Source of the DNA: Ephydatia muelleri
Taxonomy: Eukaryota; Porifera; Demospongiae; Spongillida; Spongillidae
Assembly (NCBI GenBank): GCA_013339895.1
Contig: JABACO010000002.1
Coordinates: forward strand, 12,007,610 to 12,071,609
Length of the DNA: 64,000 bases
Direction of reading: 5' to 3'
Shown in pieces: positions 44,591-57,432 of this stretch (position 1 is its first letter; each line of letters starts with the position of its first letter). The notes under the pieces are model-generated. The model searched no databases, was not told the DNA's origin, and saw only the letters and a program-made list of their open reading frames with translations. The position numbers and the translations under genes are program-made.

Positions 44591-44935
44591 AACCTGCAAT
44601 AGCCAAAAAATACTTCTTTCAGAAAGTACAAACAAAGAATGAGTACCATAACATTACTTGGTTACATGTAACCTCCATGCACAAACCCAGCACACACACT
44701 TAGATGTCCTTAATTTGCGCTGACATACAATACTTAGAATGTGACACCAGCATGGGGATGCAAACTAACCTTTACTGCACAAGTGAAAGCTGTTACATTG
44801 CTTTTGTGATGTAGACTATATAGCACAAACATACGCACTGACAAAATAACTCAACATACTCATCCCTCCCTCCCCCCAAAGGTAAGGTACAAGCAAAACT
44901 GAATCACACGCACACACAAGCTTCATAACACACAC

Positions 44936-44938
<3 letters not shown>

Positions 44939-45002
<64 letters not shown>

Positions 45003-45514
45003 CTTGGTGATAGGTCTACACACACACAAACACACCATGGCCACACACCACACACACAAACACACCATGGCCACACACCACACACACATACACAGAGACA
45101 CACACACACACACATACACAGAGACACACACACACACACACAAACACAGAGACACACACACACACACACACACACACACAAGGATTAGCCCCTTCTACAT
45201 TTGCTTATGCCATAATTAACCACAATACCACTTAGTTTTTTATCTTCAAGGTCAAGGATGTGTGTGTGCTGGTGCTTGTGCTTGAGTGTGTGCTTGTGTG
45301 TACTTATCACCAAGATCTGTGGGCATATGGAAAGGACTCAGGGGTAATTTGATATATGCCTTAGTTGTCTAGAAGTTATAGAAGTCTCATGTGTAAATGT
45401 ACATGTACTGTATGTGTGTTTGTGATAAGCACACACACAAGCACGCACATACATGTACCCACACAAACAAGGATTAACCCCTCCTTTCCATATGCACACA
45501 GATCTTGGTGATAG

Positions 45515-45549
<35 letters not shown>

Positions 45550-45977
45550 ACACACACACACACACATGCACACACACACAATGGCCACACACACATGCAC
45601 ACACACACAATGGCCACACACTCAAGCACACACAAACACAAGATTAGCCCCTCCTACATTTGCACACAGATATTAAACCACAATACCACATAGTTTTGTA
45701 TCACCAAGGATGTGTGTGCTTGTGCTTGTGTGTGTGTGTGTGTGCTTGTGTGTACATGTATATCACCAATATCTGTGGGCATGGAAAGGAGGGGGTTTAA
45801 TTTGCTACAAATATGCCTTAGTTGTCTAGAAGTTATAGAAGTCTCGTGTGTGTAAATGTATGTGTGTTTGTGATAAACGCGCACGCACACACAAGGATTA
45901 ACCCTTCCTTTCCATATGCACACAGATCTTGATGTCAGATCTACACACACACACACACACACCATGGCCACACAACA

Positions 45978-46033
<56 letters not shown>

Positions 46034-46767
46034 AGGATTAGCCCCTCCAACATTTGCACATGCCATAATTAACCACAATACCACTTAGTTTTTTTATCAC
46101 CAAGGATGTGGTTTATGTGTGTGCTTGTGTGTGTACTTGTGTGTATGTGTTGCTTGTGTGTATGTGTGCATATGGAAAGGGGTTAATTTGCTAGAGAGGT
46201 CTCATGTGTGTAAATGTATGTGTGTTTGTTATAAGCACACATACACACACAAGGATTAACCCCTCCTTTCCATATGTACACAGATCTAGTTGTTAGATCT
46301 ACACACACACACACACACACACACACCATGGCCACACACACAAGCACACAAGCACACACACACACACACACATACACACACACACAAGGATTAGCCCCTC
46401 CTACATTTGCACATGCCATATTTATGAACCACAATACCACTTAGTTTTTATCACCAAGGATGTGTGTGTGCTTGTATGTATGTGTGTATATCACCAAGAT
46501 CTGTGTGCATATGGAAAGGAGGGGTAATTTGCTAGATATATATTTTACTTTTTATACATGTAGAAGTCTCATGTGGGTAGATAAGCACACACACACACAA
46601 GGATTAACCCCTCCTTTCCATATGCACACAGATCTTGGTGATAGGTCTACACACACACACACACAAACACCACACACACACACACACCACACACACACAC
46701 ACCACACACACACACACACACACACCATGGCCACACACACAAGCCCACACAAGCACACACAACAGGT

Positions 46768-46799
<32 letters not shown>

Positions 46800-47095
46800 G
46801 GATTAGCCCCTCCTACATTTGACATGCCATAATTAACCCCAATACCACTTAGTTTTTTATCACCAAGGATTTGTGTGTATGTGTGTGCTTGTGTGTGCTT
46901 GTGCTTGTGTGTGTGTGTGCTTGTGTGTGTGTGTTTGTGTGTATATGTATATCACCAAGATCTGTGTGCATACGGAAAGTAGGGGTTAATTTGCTATATA
47001 CATGTATGTTTTAGTTGTCCAGAAGTTATAGAAGTCTCATGTGTGTAAATGTATGTGTGTTTGTGATAATCAACACACACACAAATACACACACA
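44939..47095. repeat. Satellite of 350-460-bp units with CA/TG tracts and internal inverted repeats
   Basis: About five units. The word GGATTAGCCCCT(C/T)CTACATTT recurs near 45181, 45642, 46035, 46387 and 46799. GGATTAACCCCTCCTTTCCA recurs near 45472, 45896, 46251 and 46602. Each unit also contains the reverse complement of the latter (CCAAGATCTGTG..CATATGGAAAGGAGGGG), so each can fold into a hairpin around CA/TG runs. Cys-Val and His-Thr ORFs across it are artefacts. Confidence 0.9.
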
Positions 47096-47099
47096 CTTT

Positions 47100-47585
47100 T
47101 TGTACTTTGCAGAAAGGCAAGAAAATACTTCAAAAGGAATTGTGAATACTGGGAAGGGGGGATAGTGAGTAGTAGGAAGCGACAGCGAATTTGAACACAA
47201 CATTTCAGCTATCAGTAAATGTTCTGTACTCTGCACACCCATTTCTACTGCCATTATTATAGTAAGCACTCATACATGTATGTAGAAGGCTGATGCCACA
47301 GACCTCTTTGAACCTTATTATCATCACAAAAAATATAGTACAATTGTAATGCACTAGCAGGACCACTCCCCTTGTTCTTCACAATAACTGAACAGCTACT
47401 TACGCAAACACATGTGTTTATAAACAAAGCCTACAAATAATGGGTATCACGCTTCCCAATGGTATACTATTTTTAACCAAGTGTTCTTTAACCCATACAT
47501 CAGTAGAAAATTAACATAACCTTACTACTAATGTGGGTATCGTATGCGCCAATGCAATGACAACATGTATAATTTAACTCAACTA
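47100..47585. other. No gene recognised
   Basis: Unique-looking sequence between two CA-rich blocks; no supported ORF. Confidence 0.45.
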
Positions 47586-47696
47586 CGCACACACACACAC
47601 ACATGCACACACACACACATGCACACACACACACATGCACACACACACACATACACATGTACACACACACACATACACATGTACACACACACAGCC
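47586..47696. repeat. CA-rich minisatellite with CATGCACA interruptions
   Basis: Pure CA runs of about 18 bp separated regularly by ATG or TGTA, giving units of about 20-24 bp. On the minus strand just beyond it (about 47790-47702) an open frame EALCCWQNTLSDLEPECNEC begins after TTTCAG, but it is too short to assign. Confidence 0.85.
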
Positions 47697-48028
47697 TTAT
47701 AGTGTTACACTGTTCTGGCTTCACTGTTGCATTCATTGCATTCAGGCTCAAGATCACTCAGTGTGTTCTGCCAGCAGCAAAGGGCTTCTGAAATGTTGAA
47801 ATGTTTGTTGTCCACATTACTCTACAATCTACCACACATAATGTGAACACACATAAATACACTGTATGCACAAACAAAAATTAGTTCGTATGTTTACAGA
47901 TATGCATATGAGCATGGAAAAATACTGATAACCTTATTAAGAATCAATTGGAAATAAATCACAAGATGACGCCAATGTATGGGCGATTTTTCGACATGAC
48001 GAAAATGACACGCAAACACTAAAACACA

Positions 48029-48096
<68 letters not shown>

Positions 48097-48110
48097 ACAC
48101 ACACACAAAC
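48029..48110. repeat. (CA)n microsatellite
   Basis: About 80 bp, one ATA interruption. Confidence 0.97.
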
Positions 48111-48472
48111 TAACAAGCTAACATGTCAGTCAGACATTCTCTGCATGCATTCTCTGCTACCAATTGAAAGGTCTTGTTGATAAAAATGAATAAAATAGTC
48201 CAATACACAACACAACATTCATTGAGTCAGTCCCCAAATTTCTTCATACACTGTATGTCCATGCATATGCGCAAATGTGCATATGTTACATTGCATGCCC
48301 TTAACAAGGTCTGATACATGTAACATACCACACAGAACACACACTGACACAATAATCCATTTGTAAACAGTCACACTTTATAAATCCAACCCCCCTCTAC
48401 CTACATTGTAGTACATGATGCTGCACAAGTTAACAATGCGTATTCATATTGGTACTAAACTGGTTCTATGCA

Positions 48473-48473
<1 letters not shown>

Positions 48474-48522
<49 letters not shown>
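48474..48522. repeat. (CA)n microsatellite
   Basis: About 48 bp of pure CA, ending about 95 bp before the left end of the TIR transposon. Confidence 0.97.
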
Positions 48523-48524
<2 letters not shown>

Positions 48525-48616
48525 CACGATGTCCACACATCTACTACTACCTGTTGGTTTGCTTGCTGGTCAGGTGGAGGGTGGATTGCAAATGATTATG
48601 GTGTCACGTGTGCCTA

Positions 48617-48870
48617 CCCTAGAAAAAATTCTTGCCACGGTTTGTCAAGACTTACCAAGTCTTACCAAGATTTATCAGGCACGACTTGCCAAGACTTAGC
48701 AAGAATCAACCAAGTTTTAGCAAGTCTTATCAAGACTTGACCAGAATTTGGAACAGAAATTTTAAGACTTAACAAGACTTAGCATGGTTTGCCAAGAATA
48801 AAGCAGGTGTGACTTGTCAAGTCTTATCAAGGCGTTCCAAGAATAAATAACATTATACTTGTCAATTCTT
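48617..48870 (+). repeat. Left TIR and subterminal CAAGACTTA repeats
   Basis: Beyond the TIR (48617 to about 48667), about ten imperfect copies of CAAGACTTA / CAAGTCTTA occur up to about 48870. They are the likely binding sites for an element-encoded protein (inference from CACTA elements). Confidence 0.8.
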
Positions 48871-48913
48871 ATTATAGCATGATAATAAAGTACAATTACA
48901 CACATGTAGAAAG

Positions 48914-50922
48914 TTAACTGTCACATTCTGAGTCACGGCACTTCTGATTGGCTTTTGAAACAAATGTTGCCATGTTCCATTCGGTTTGGTTGTACCTCTT
49001 GTTCATGATATCTGAAAACCAAAAGATTGTTTTACACAATACATTTTATGTGTATTAATTAACTTACCAATTATTCTTGAAACTTTAGTTGGATCAAGCA
49101 CACCTCTTTCACTCTTCGTACTTTTAAACAGCAGGGAAGAAGACAATTCTGCTCTAGTAAAAAGCATGTCCAACAATTGCAATCCAAACAAGTATGGAGT
49201 TTTAGCTGGCAGATGAAGAACGTTAACTCCATTTAGTGCAAGTTTATACCCTTTTTGTATGAAATACTATTTTCAACTAACCATGTACATGCTTGCATCT
49301 TCTTGTTTTATTGCAGAGCTGCATGGTATGCTATCGTCTGCTCTTCCTGAATTGGAAAATGCTGATTGTGTTGGGGGCGCTGGACTCAAGGCATGCCCAT
49401 CCAATAGCTCTTTGAATCTGCTCATCATCTCTATCTGGGACTGGCAAATCTCATTCTGTGTCTCACGAATCTGCTGCATGTCAGTCTAAGGCATCATTAT
49501 GTAACTAGACTTTGCAAACAATTAGTAATGCACTGCACCTTCATCTCTCTCAACAAAGTTGCTATTTCTTCTTGATTCTGAGTATATATAAGAAAGTTTT
49601 GGTCAAATATTACTAACATTAATGCATGCAACACACAAGATTGCTACTTGTACCCACACATTCCAGCTCTTTACCTTAAGGAATAAAACAAAATAATATA
49701 ACCATGCACAGTATGAAATGAACCTGCCTGATTTCACAGCTTTAGATAAAATATCCTTTCTGGATGTGTGAGGATCAACTACCGAATCCTTCAAATTGTA
49801 AAGACTTATAATAATAGATAGCTATACAAAACAGCATGTAGCAGACCTTGGATTCCTCTCTGCTTGATGTTGATTGATGGAGCTTTTGTTCGCATATCAT
49901 TAAGAAAATACTCAAAAACATTTGCTGCATACCAGTTTTGCTGAGTTTTCTTGAATTTCTATGTCATTTATTGAAATCCTGTTTAGCAGACATACAATAT
50001 ATTGTCACAGTTACCTTGTTTTTTGTGGAATTTGAGGATTCATCTGTTAAAGCGAGAGAGTGAGCATTTAAGTTATGCAAAATAATTGTAACCTTTTAAG
50101 GATACAAATTGCGCTGGGTACACTTTTCCATGTAACTCATAAAGAAGTTCTGCCCCTTTTGAGAGATCCATAACAGATTCCGTATCCTCTCTGTACAGGT
50201 CTCTGATTTTGGCAACCACTATCTCACCAGTTTGAGAACATTTCAGCACAACTGATCCTATTGTACGGATGCTTAATTATAAGTGATTGATCTATATTTA
50301 TTCTTGCATCAGTGTTACTGATATTATAAATCCTAAAACTGTCAAAGTAATCCGCTTTTATAGTCTGATTGGCCTTATTGCTAACTTACGCATATGAATG
50401 TATCGATCAGCCATGCACATATAACCGCGCGTTTCTTTCTCTGCAAGATCAGCCAATTTTATCGGCTTGCGGTTAACACGCTACGTAACACCTCACGACC
50501 TAGCTGCATTTTGGCGCCAAAATGCAAACTTGATGTTTCAAGGTTCTTCCTAAGCACTATACATGCGCTAAAAGGATTCATGCTCGTAGCAGTGACTCAA
50601 AACATTCAAGCATCCCGCGTAGCGATTACAATATTAATTGTATTTATTCCTCGCGGTCACACTAGCTAAAAACCACATACAGGTACCACATAATTAAGCC
50701 TAGGTGTCTTTCGTACGCGCCGCAGCTCAACTGATCTGCATTACCGTACGTGCTAGAATTGAGTAATTAGCGACATATGCTTCTGTGCTAATTGTGTAGA
50801 CAATGTGCACCTGCGCTTAACTTACTGTTCTGGTCCAGTGTAGCTTCTTCCAGTTCTCCTTCGGATGCTTTCATCGTGGGCTTCCTTTTTCTTTTCCCAT
50901 TCGCTTCTTGATCAGTAGACAT
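48914..50922 (-). CDS. BEN-domain protein of the TIR transposon (9 exons, 328 aa)
   Basis: Exons 50922-50826, 50257-50093, 50043-50015, 49924-49847, 49788-49675, 49577-49539, 49485-49278, 49226-49068 and 49011-48914 total 987 bases with one open frame. The 49278/49226 junction and the 49924 acceptor are the least certain. Residues 1-32 are basic and acidic (KRKRKPTMKASEGELEEATL). Residues 34-88 look Tudor-like (GEIVVAKIRDLYRED ... GAELLYELHGKVYPAQFVSL). Residues about 168-205 form a coiled coil. Residues about 245-322 match the BEN domain (GLQLLDMLFTRAELSSS, RGVLDPTKVSRII, then NQKCRD). BEN domains bind DNA or chromatin. It is likely the element's second protein, recognising the subterminal repeats (inference). 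Confidence 0.78.
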
Positions 50923-51019
50923 TGTACTATACAGCTTAATATTGAACACGTGCAGATGATATGGGATATGTTTTAATAAAAAATTATAATCTCTACTATT
51001 TGGCACGTGCGGCTGAAAA
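50923..51019. promoter_or_regulatory. Divergent promoter with two CACGTG boxes
   Basis: Only 97 bp separate the two start codons. CACGTG palindromes at 50947-50952 and 51004-51009 lie 25 and 11 bases from the minus and plus ATGs, with an AT-rich centre (TTTTAATAAAAAATTATAAT) between. It probably drives both genes together. Confidence 0.6.
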
Positions 51020-53951
51020 ATGGAGAGACCAGAACAATTGCGTAGAGGCTATCGACAGTACTTAAGAGACCCTTTAGTACCAGTGCCTAGAACTACAATG
51101 TGGAATCATCAGAAAACAAAAAGGTATTGGATGGCTCATTGACCTTGTAGCTATAATTAATTTAATAAATTCGATTCATTAATTATTACACGGTCGTACA
51201 TATCCCACAAGTGCATGTATGAAGCAATTATTTCATCTACACCGGTGCAGACCTAAAGTACACCACTCAGTTGACAATGAAGATTTAACATCAGCTAGTC
51301 ATCATGATAGTGGCGAATGCAGCACCAGTGATCAAAGAGATGCAGATCTGCCTGTAGCAATAGGTAAGTGTCTATAAATCAGTGTAGTTTTGGTTGTGAT
51401 AACTGCATGTTACTACATTAGATACTGGAATAATGGACAGCAATGAAGAGAATCAAGAGGCAATTGATTTTGATGGTTCGATGCATGTGTTCGAAGCTGA
51501 AAGAGGTGATGACATGTACACAAGTGGTGCAAGTGATGGTGCAAGTGAATTGTCGAGGCCTGTGTCAGAAAATGACAGTGATTCTGAGGAAGAATATTCA
51601 CACTCTTCATCAAGCGAACAAGAGGAAGAACCAATGAGCTGTACATTGAACATGGAAAGTATTCCAGAGTCTTCATTTGAGCCACTCTATAATGGTTCAA
51701 CAGTGACAGTTTGTGGTGCTTATTTTTGCATCATGAAGTATGCAAAAATAGCTAAGCTGCCATACAAAGCTATCGAAGAATTGTTAAATCTGCTGCAAGT
51801 GATTTGCCCTACATCAAACAAATTGCCCAAGAGTTTACACCAACTAAAGAAATTTTTTCACAAATTCACCGCACCTTACACATGCTCTAAAGTTTGCAGT
51901 GAGTGTTCATCGCCTTGCCATGGAACAGCTAACTGTGAAAATTGCAGTTCAGAATATGGCAATATGATTCATATTTCCATTGCAAAATCATTGCAAACCA
52001 TAGTATCACGTGAGTCAAATTAGAAGATGCATATGTATGGGGGGGAAAGAATGTGCTTTTTTTTTTAAGTAAGAAAAGCTTTTAAATATCTCTTAAAAAA
52101 TCCCACCACCATACAGGTAATTGGACTGAATTGGAGGCACACAAACCTCACACTGAACATGACACAATTGATGATATTTGGAGTGGGGATACTCTCCACA
52201 AAGATGCTGATCTTCAGACAAATAGCTTTCTGGCTCTAGGCATCTCTACCGATGGTGTTGCACTGTTTAAGTCTAGCAAGACTTCTCTTTGGCCAGTGTA
52301 CTTATTAATCCAGAACCTACCTCCCCAAGTACGTTTTAAAGGTGAGAACATTATACTATGTGGCATTTGGCAGGGATCAAGAAAACCAGACATGAATGTA
52401 TTGTTGAAACCTGTTGTGAAATCTATCCAGCAACTGAAGGAGCATGGAGTTATCATACAAACACCAATTGGCCCAAAACTTTACCATGCTAAATTAGTGT
52501 TAGGTATTTTTGATGCACCAGCTAAAGCAAGTGTTTTGTGTGAAAAGCAGTTTAATGGAGAATTTGGCTGTCCCACTTGTCTTCATCCTGGAAAACGTAT
52601 ACAGAATGGTGCCAGAGTTTATTTACCAAAGAAGTATCCTATCCGAACACATAAAGACGTCATAGATGATGGAATGGAAGCATTGAGAACAGGTACTGCT
52701 ATTAATGGGGTGTTAGGAATATCACCTTTAGCTGATTCATTAGATCTGGTTAAATCTGTTCCTGTAGACTACATGCATCCGTTATTAGAAGGAGTCACAA
52801 GAATGTTAATTAATTTGTGGTTCAATTCAAGCAATCACAAATGTCCTTTTTATTTGGGCAATAAGATCTCAGAAATAGATGCAGTACTTCTAAAGCAACG
52901 TCCTCCTCATGAAATAAGTCGATGCCCCAGTAGTATATTACATAGAAATTATTGGAAAGCATCAGAGTTAAAAAATTGGCTTCTCTATTATTCTCTTCCT
53001 CTTCTTCAAGGATATCTTCCACCTCTTTATTTGCACCACTTTGCTCTTTTTGTATGTGCTGTGCACATTCTTCTGCAAGAGAAGATAACGTCTGATCAAA
53101 TCAATGCAGCTGAATTAATGTTAAATGAGTTTTATGACATGGTACCAGATCTTTATGGCGATAAAACCTGTACTTATAATATGCATCAACTTAACCATGT
53201 TGCAAATTATGTTAGATTGCTGGGACCATTGTGGACTCATTCTGCATTTTGCACTGAGAGTAAAAACGGTCTATTGAAGCATATGTACCATGGAAAAGGC
53301 AATGTATTAGAGCAATTAGTTTTCAACATTGACATCACACAGACACTGCAATTTTTACATTCATCTTTGGCACAGCATGAAAATATGACAGTGATGCATT
53401 ATTTGAACTTGCACTTTCTACCATTTCACTCACATGCTTACATATGTGTTGGAGAGCATGCATATCTCTGTGGACCTGGGTATTCAAGTCCTACAACAGA
53501 AGAAGAAAGAAATCTCTTGAATTGTGGTGATACTATAATAAAGTACTCAAAATATCTAAAGAATAACGTTCTCTACTGCTCAAAGATTATTTCAGAAAAG
53601 GGAAAGCGCAACAGCTCAGTATGTGTATACATCAGTGATGAAGATAAACTTATGTTTAGTTGCATTCAGTTTTTCATCAACACACCTACACCCAAAGCAG
53701 TAGTACAACCTTTATTAGTGTGCACCTCATGGTACAGCAATGCAGGCCCATGTTGCAGAGACAATCTAAAAGCATACAAGGAACTAGACCTTTTTACAGC
53801 ACTTGACATATTTATCAAAGTCCAACATTCTGCCACTTCCAGACTTAATTGTATTTTTCTTGATAAAATAGTTTCAAAAGCAGTCTTAGTTGAAGGCCAT
53901 GATAATAATTTGTATGCAATCAGACAGCCCAATAAATATGATCATAACTAA
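51020..53951 (+). CDS. Tnp2/EnSpm-like transposase (4 exons, 879 aa)
   Basis: Exons 51020-51123, 51251-51363, 51422-52009 and 52117-53951; phases 2, 1, 1 agree and the frame is open. Residues 1-35 are basic. Residues 75-150 are acidic and Ser-rich. A Cys cluster (CSKVCSECSSPC...CENC) lies near residue 230. The core starts around 305: LGISTDGVALF (D314), NLPPQVRFK, FDAPAKASVLCEKQF, CPTCLHPGK (C420/C423), VPVDYMHPLLEGV (D486) and HQLNHV...GPLW, then FCTESKNGLLKH (E649). D314, D486 and E649 sit where Tnp2-type families carry their catalytic acids (assignment inferred). It cuts and joins the element's ends. It shares a 97-bp promoter with the BEN gene. A fossil relative lies at 4868-5145. Confidence 0.88.
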
Positions 53952-54144
53952 TATGTGACTACTTTCTTGTTCGTGTATTATACTGCTTTCGTTTCTTATA
54001 GTTTGCTTTATATTCTATGGTGTATGTCTGTTGTAAGTGTATGTGTATATAATCGATTAACAAGTATAAATCTGAGAGGACCAGTGACTCGTAATTTATT
54101 ACGCTATGACGCGTCAAGGATACTAATGAGATTCATACATGGCC

Positions 54145-54276
54145 ACAATTGTCTTAGCAAGTCTTGATAAGACTTGATAAGACTTAATAAGTCTTGTCAA
54201 GACCTTACAAAATCTTGACACGACTTGCTAAGACTTGGTAAGTCTTGGCAAACCGTTGCAAGATTTTTTTCTAGGG
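54145..54276 (-). repeat. Right TIR and subterminal CAAGACTTA repeats
   Basis: The reverse complement of the left end, with about nine TAAGTCTTG / CAAGACTTG words between 54150 and the TIR. The transposase stop lies 195 bp upstream. Confidence 0.85.
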
Positions 54277-54279
54277 TAT

Positions 54280-55065
54280 AAATGGTGAGGGATAATGTAC
54301 ATATACATATACAGAACATTGGCGACCCAAAATGGGTCAAATCATGTACAGCAAAATGTGACAGAACAGTTCAAGCAAGCTACGCTAAGCCTTCTAGTGG
54401 CGTACACTTAACCCTTCCCTTCCCCGCCCCCCTTTTCCCGTACAGTGTGCATTGTTTAGAAACAACATACATGCACACTACAGTGCTCAAGGTTTAAGCG
54501 CACGCCACTGTGCAGGGTACAGAGGAGTATAGTGCTCCAGCAAGAGCTGGCAGCTGCGGGTACATGTAAGCCTTATTGATACGACGCTGGATATGTACAA
54601 GCTACTATATATAGTACATAACACAGCATCACCCCTTCACCATGCAGTAGCCTAGAAATTACTTTAATGAGCGCGCGGCAGAGCACAATAGGTAGCAACA
54701 AACCACGAGACGGGGACACTTTGAAATCCAAAAAGGAATACTTCTGTGGAGTATGGAACCGAATTTTCAAATAAGAAGACCTATGTTTAAAAGCGCAGAA
54801 TTGTTGCTTTGTGCATCAGCTATAGTTTTCTGTCAGGAGCTAACAGTAGATTTTTAAGGTTTTGACGTGTAATTTTGTGAAAAAAAGGCCCCTACAATTC
54901 AATAGAACCGAGGGCTTATTCAGGAAAAATATGGTGACATGTTTAAAAATCTTGCCAAATGTGCCGCACTAACAATCTGTCAGGAGCTAAGTTGTAATGG
55001 TATGCGTGTATGGAACGATTACGGAAATATGTCATGATTATGCAAACCGCGAATTAATGAAGGGC
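54280..55065. other. No gene recognised
   Basis: A short inverted pair GTGGCGTACACTTAA / TTTAAGCGCACGCCAC spans 54398-54520. CTGTCAGGAGCTAA occurs twice in direct orientation (about 54831 and 54977). No coding signal. Confidence 0.4.
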
Positions 55066-55069
55066 TCCC

Positions 55070-55245
55070 GTTGACCGCTCATTTCTCCATATGACAAGTA
55101 CATCCACTGGCCAGGTATGGCTTAGGTCAGGTGTAAAACCACTGCTCGACTCTACCCTCACTCCAAGGTGGGCATGATGGCAGAACTGAACAAACATGTC
55201 ACACAGATGATTGTGGCGAGTGATGACACCTGTTTTACAGGACAA
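55070..55245 (-). pseudogene. RLE non-LTR retrotransposon scrap
   Basis: The minus strand encodes TRHNHLCDMFVQFCHHAHLG and WPVDVLV, the RHN and PD motifs of the RLE domain, then diverges. Only about 60 codons remain. Confidence 0.7.
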
Positions 55246-55249
55246 GGGG

Positions 55250-57430
55250 GAGGAGATTAACAAACCACTTGTACTTTGTACTCAAGCTCACAATATATAT
55301 TTTTTCACACTGCCAATCAAACAGTAGACAGCCTGCATAATGACCACAGTGCTGTATGTACCACATTTCATAATTGCATTAATCTTAAAACCCCAGTGGT
55401 TGGAAAGCAACTGATGGTACATGTATGACCAGCTCAGCTAAAGGTCGCAGCATGCAGTCACTAGAAAAGCCTACAAGTATAAGATCTGCAATCTCTAACA
55501 CACACACATGCACATGGCTCTATGTACATATACTTGTACATGTAGCTGCATGCCTACAACTTTGTCTCCCTCCCCCGGCCTCTCCCCCCCTCGCACACTC
55601 TAATCATATGCCACAACGTATGTATGCCAGTGTGCCCCGATGTATGCTTATTGCCAGGTTTGGCCTAATACATAATACCATGCCTTCCCATATCCAAACG
55701 CCCTTCTCCAAAAGCCTTGTCAATTATGTGTGGGTGCGTGGTATGGCATGTGTGTGTATGTGTGTGTCACAAAGTGAGGATTGAAAGCTTGTGTTTGTCT
55801 ACTCGGTGTCATCGCATGTATATACAATAATGATGGATTGAAAGTTGGGTAGTATGCATGTACATGTAGAAGCCTTCTTATAGGCATACATGCTTAAACG
55901 CAAGCGTATCGGTATATACACACAGAAGAGTGTAATACGTACTAACGTATCTGACCTTGTATATGAAAATAAAGTGACTTAAGATGTTAGTTATAAATAT
56001 CTTGCAGAAAGTATATAAATTGAGCTGTTATTGTTATTTGCATCAAATTATGTATTAACATTAATGTGATGCTTATTAAATTTTCCAAATGGGACCAGGG
56101 AACGAGCGAGGGTGTTACAAGAGTAGTGCCATATATGGCATTGGCCGCCATTTTTAATAGTAATCATTGAATCATGAGCACCAATGACCATTATAATATA
56201 AATCCTCCAGGAACCGACAGGTTTAAGGCATGTTTTTACCACAGTTAAACTCATTGGACCAGAATCTGTTGCCACAAGTGATACATCTAACACAAATCAA
56301 GATTTGTAGCTCGTGGAATAAGTCAACTGCATTTTATGTACTTGTCTATGGAAAGCACTATTTTGCCTCCAGGAACCAAAAAAGAGGGTATTTTCTTTTA
56401 GAATCTAAGACAGAGGATACTGAGCAACAAGGTTCAGTTGCCGCAAGTGAAGTATCATCTTGGACTAGTTAGTAATTATCAAGTATAGGTTTTTGCTGTA
56501 CATTATTAATAGCTCGTCTTGTTGAATATTTTATAAAAACGGATCACGGAACATTCGCAAAAAAAAATCATATTATGTCATTCTAAATATGGACAACAGA
56601 AATCATGCGATTGAATCTCAGAAACAAAAAAACTGTAACTTTTACAACTTTGGTGACCACTCATTTCTCCATACGAATGCAAGTATAATTAACTAGATAT
56701 AATTAACAACAATATACACACCATTGAATGTCTTGCTTTTAAATTTCAGTCAATTTGAATATATTCAAACTGTTCATTCAGAGTTAAGCGACCAGCTATT
56801 GAAGTTATAATTTATAATGGCAATTAATAAAATTTGGCTACTTGGCTAAAGTAAAATTAATTAAGTAATTCTACTGCAGAGTTATTAATGATGTCAAAAC
56901 ATTTGATTTTCGAGCACAGTTGGATCACTGATGAGCAAATATCATAGGCTCCATTGCTAAGACTGCTCATGTACATGTACTGCACACAAACCACAACACA
57001 ATTAAGTTTAGCCAATCTTAGCACTCATTCTTTACTTGAGAAATGCTATGCTTTTATGCTGGTTTGTGTTGTATATGATTGATTAGTGTTGAAGAGCTAT
57101 ACACAGCATCCGTTTTGTGATGAAAACCAATTGCAAAATCAGATAGAATAATTTAAACTAAAGCAATGATACAGTAGCTCAGTTATTTTGGCCAACAGTC
57201 AAAAATGTCAGCTCACTTCATGACCTAGCTTATTTATGTACTTATTTAGTAATGACCTGTTGTCTCTCTTTCACTTGTACATGAATATGAAAACAACAAA
57301 CAAAAATATCAGAATAAAAATTTAACACAAGTTTGGTTCAAAACAATTATGGATATGACCGAGTTAAGTTACTGTAGGGCCAACTAATTTGGAATGGTGC
57401 AATTTTTGGAATGACGCATTTTGTACATAT
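55250..57430. other. No gene recognised
   Basis: AT-rich. Small ORFs (119 codons at 55425-55784, 80 codons at 56230-56472) show no domain. The word CATTTCTCCATA recurs at about 55083 and 56665, and inverted near 57428. Confidence 0.45.
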
Positions 57431-57432
57431 GG

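Larger units (their letters stand above)
48617..54276. mobile_element. Complete TIR DNA transposon, EnSpm/Tnp2-like, with transposase and BEN-domain genes
   Basis: The ends are inverted repeats of about 50 bp with few mismatches. The left reads CCCTAGAAAAAATTCTTGCC; the right, reversed, reads CCCTAGAAAAAAATCTTGCA, and both continue CGGTTTG.CAAGACTTACC. TA lies outside both ends, either a 2-bp target duplication or part of the repeat. Inside are arrays of CAAGACTTA-like words at each end and two divergent, intact-looking spliced genes. Subterminal repeats, short duplication and a Tnp2-type transposase together fit the EnSpm/CACTA group, although the ends do not read CACT. Confidence 0.88.

Noticed and set aside
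44816..46825. Many Cys-Val and His-Thr ORFs on both strands
   Set aside because: Artefacts of CA/TG tracts inside the satellite array.
51433..52023. A separate 196-codon acidic gene
   Set aside because: Splice phases join it to the exons before and after it as the N-terminal part of the transposase.
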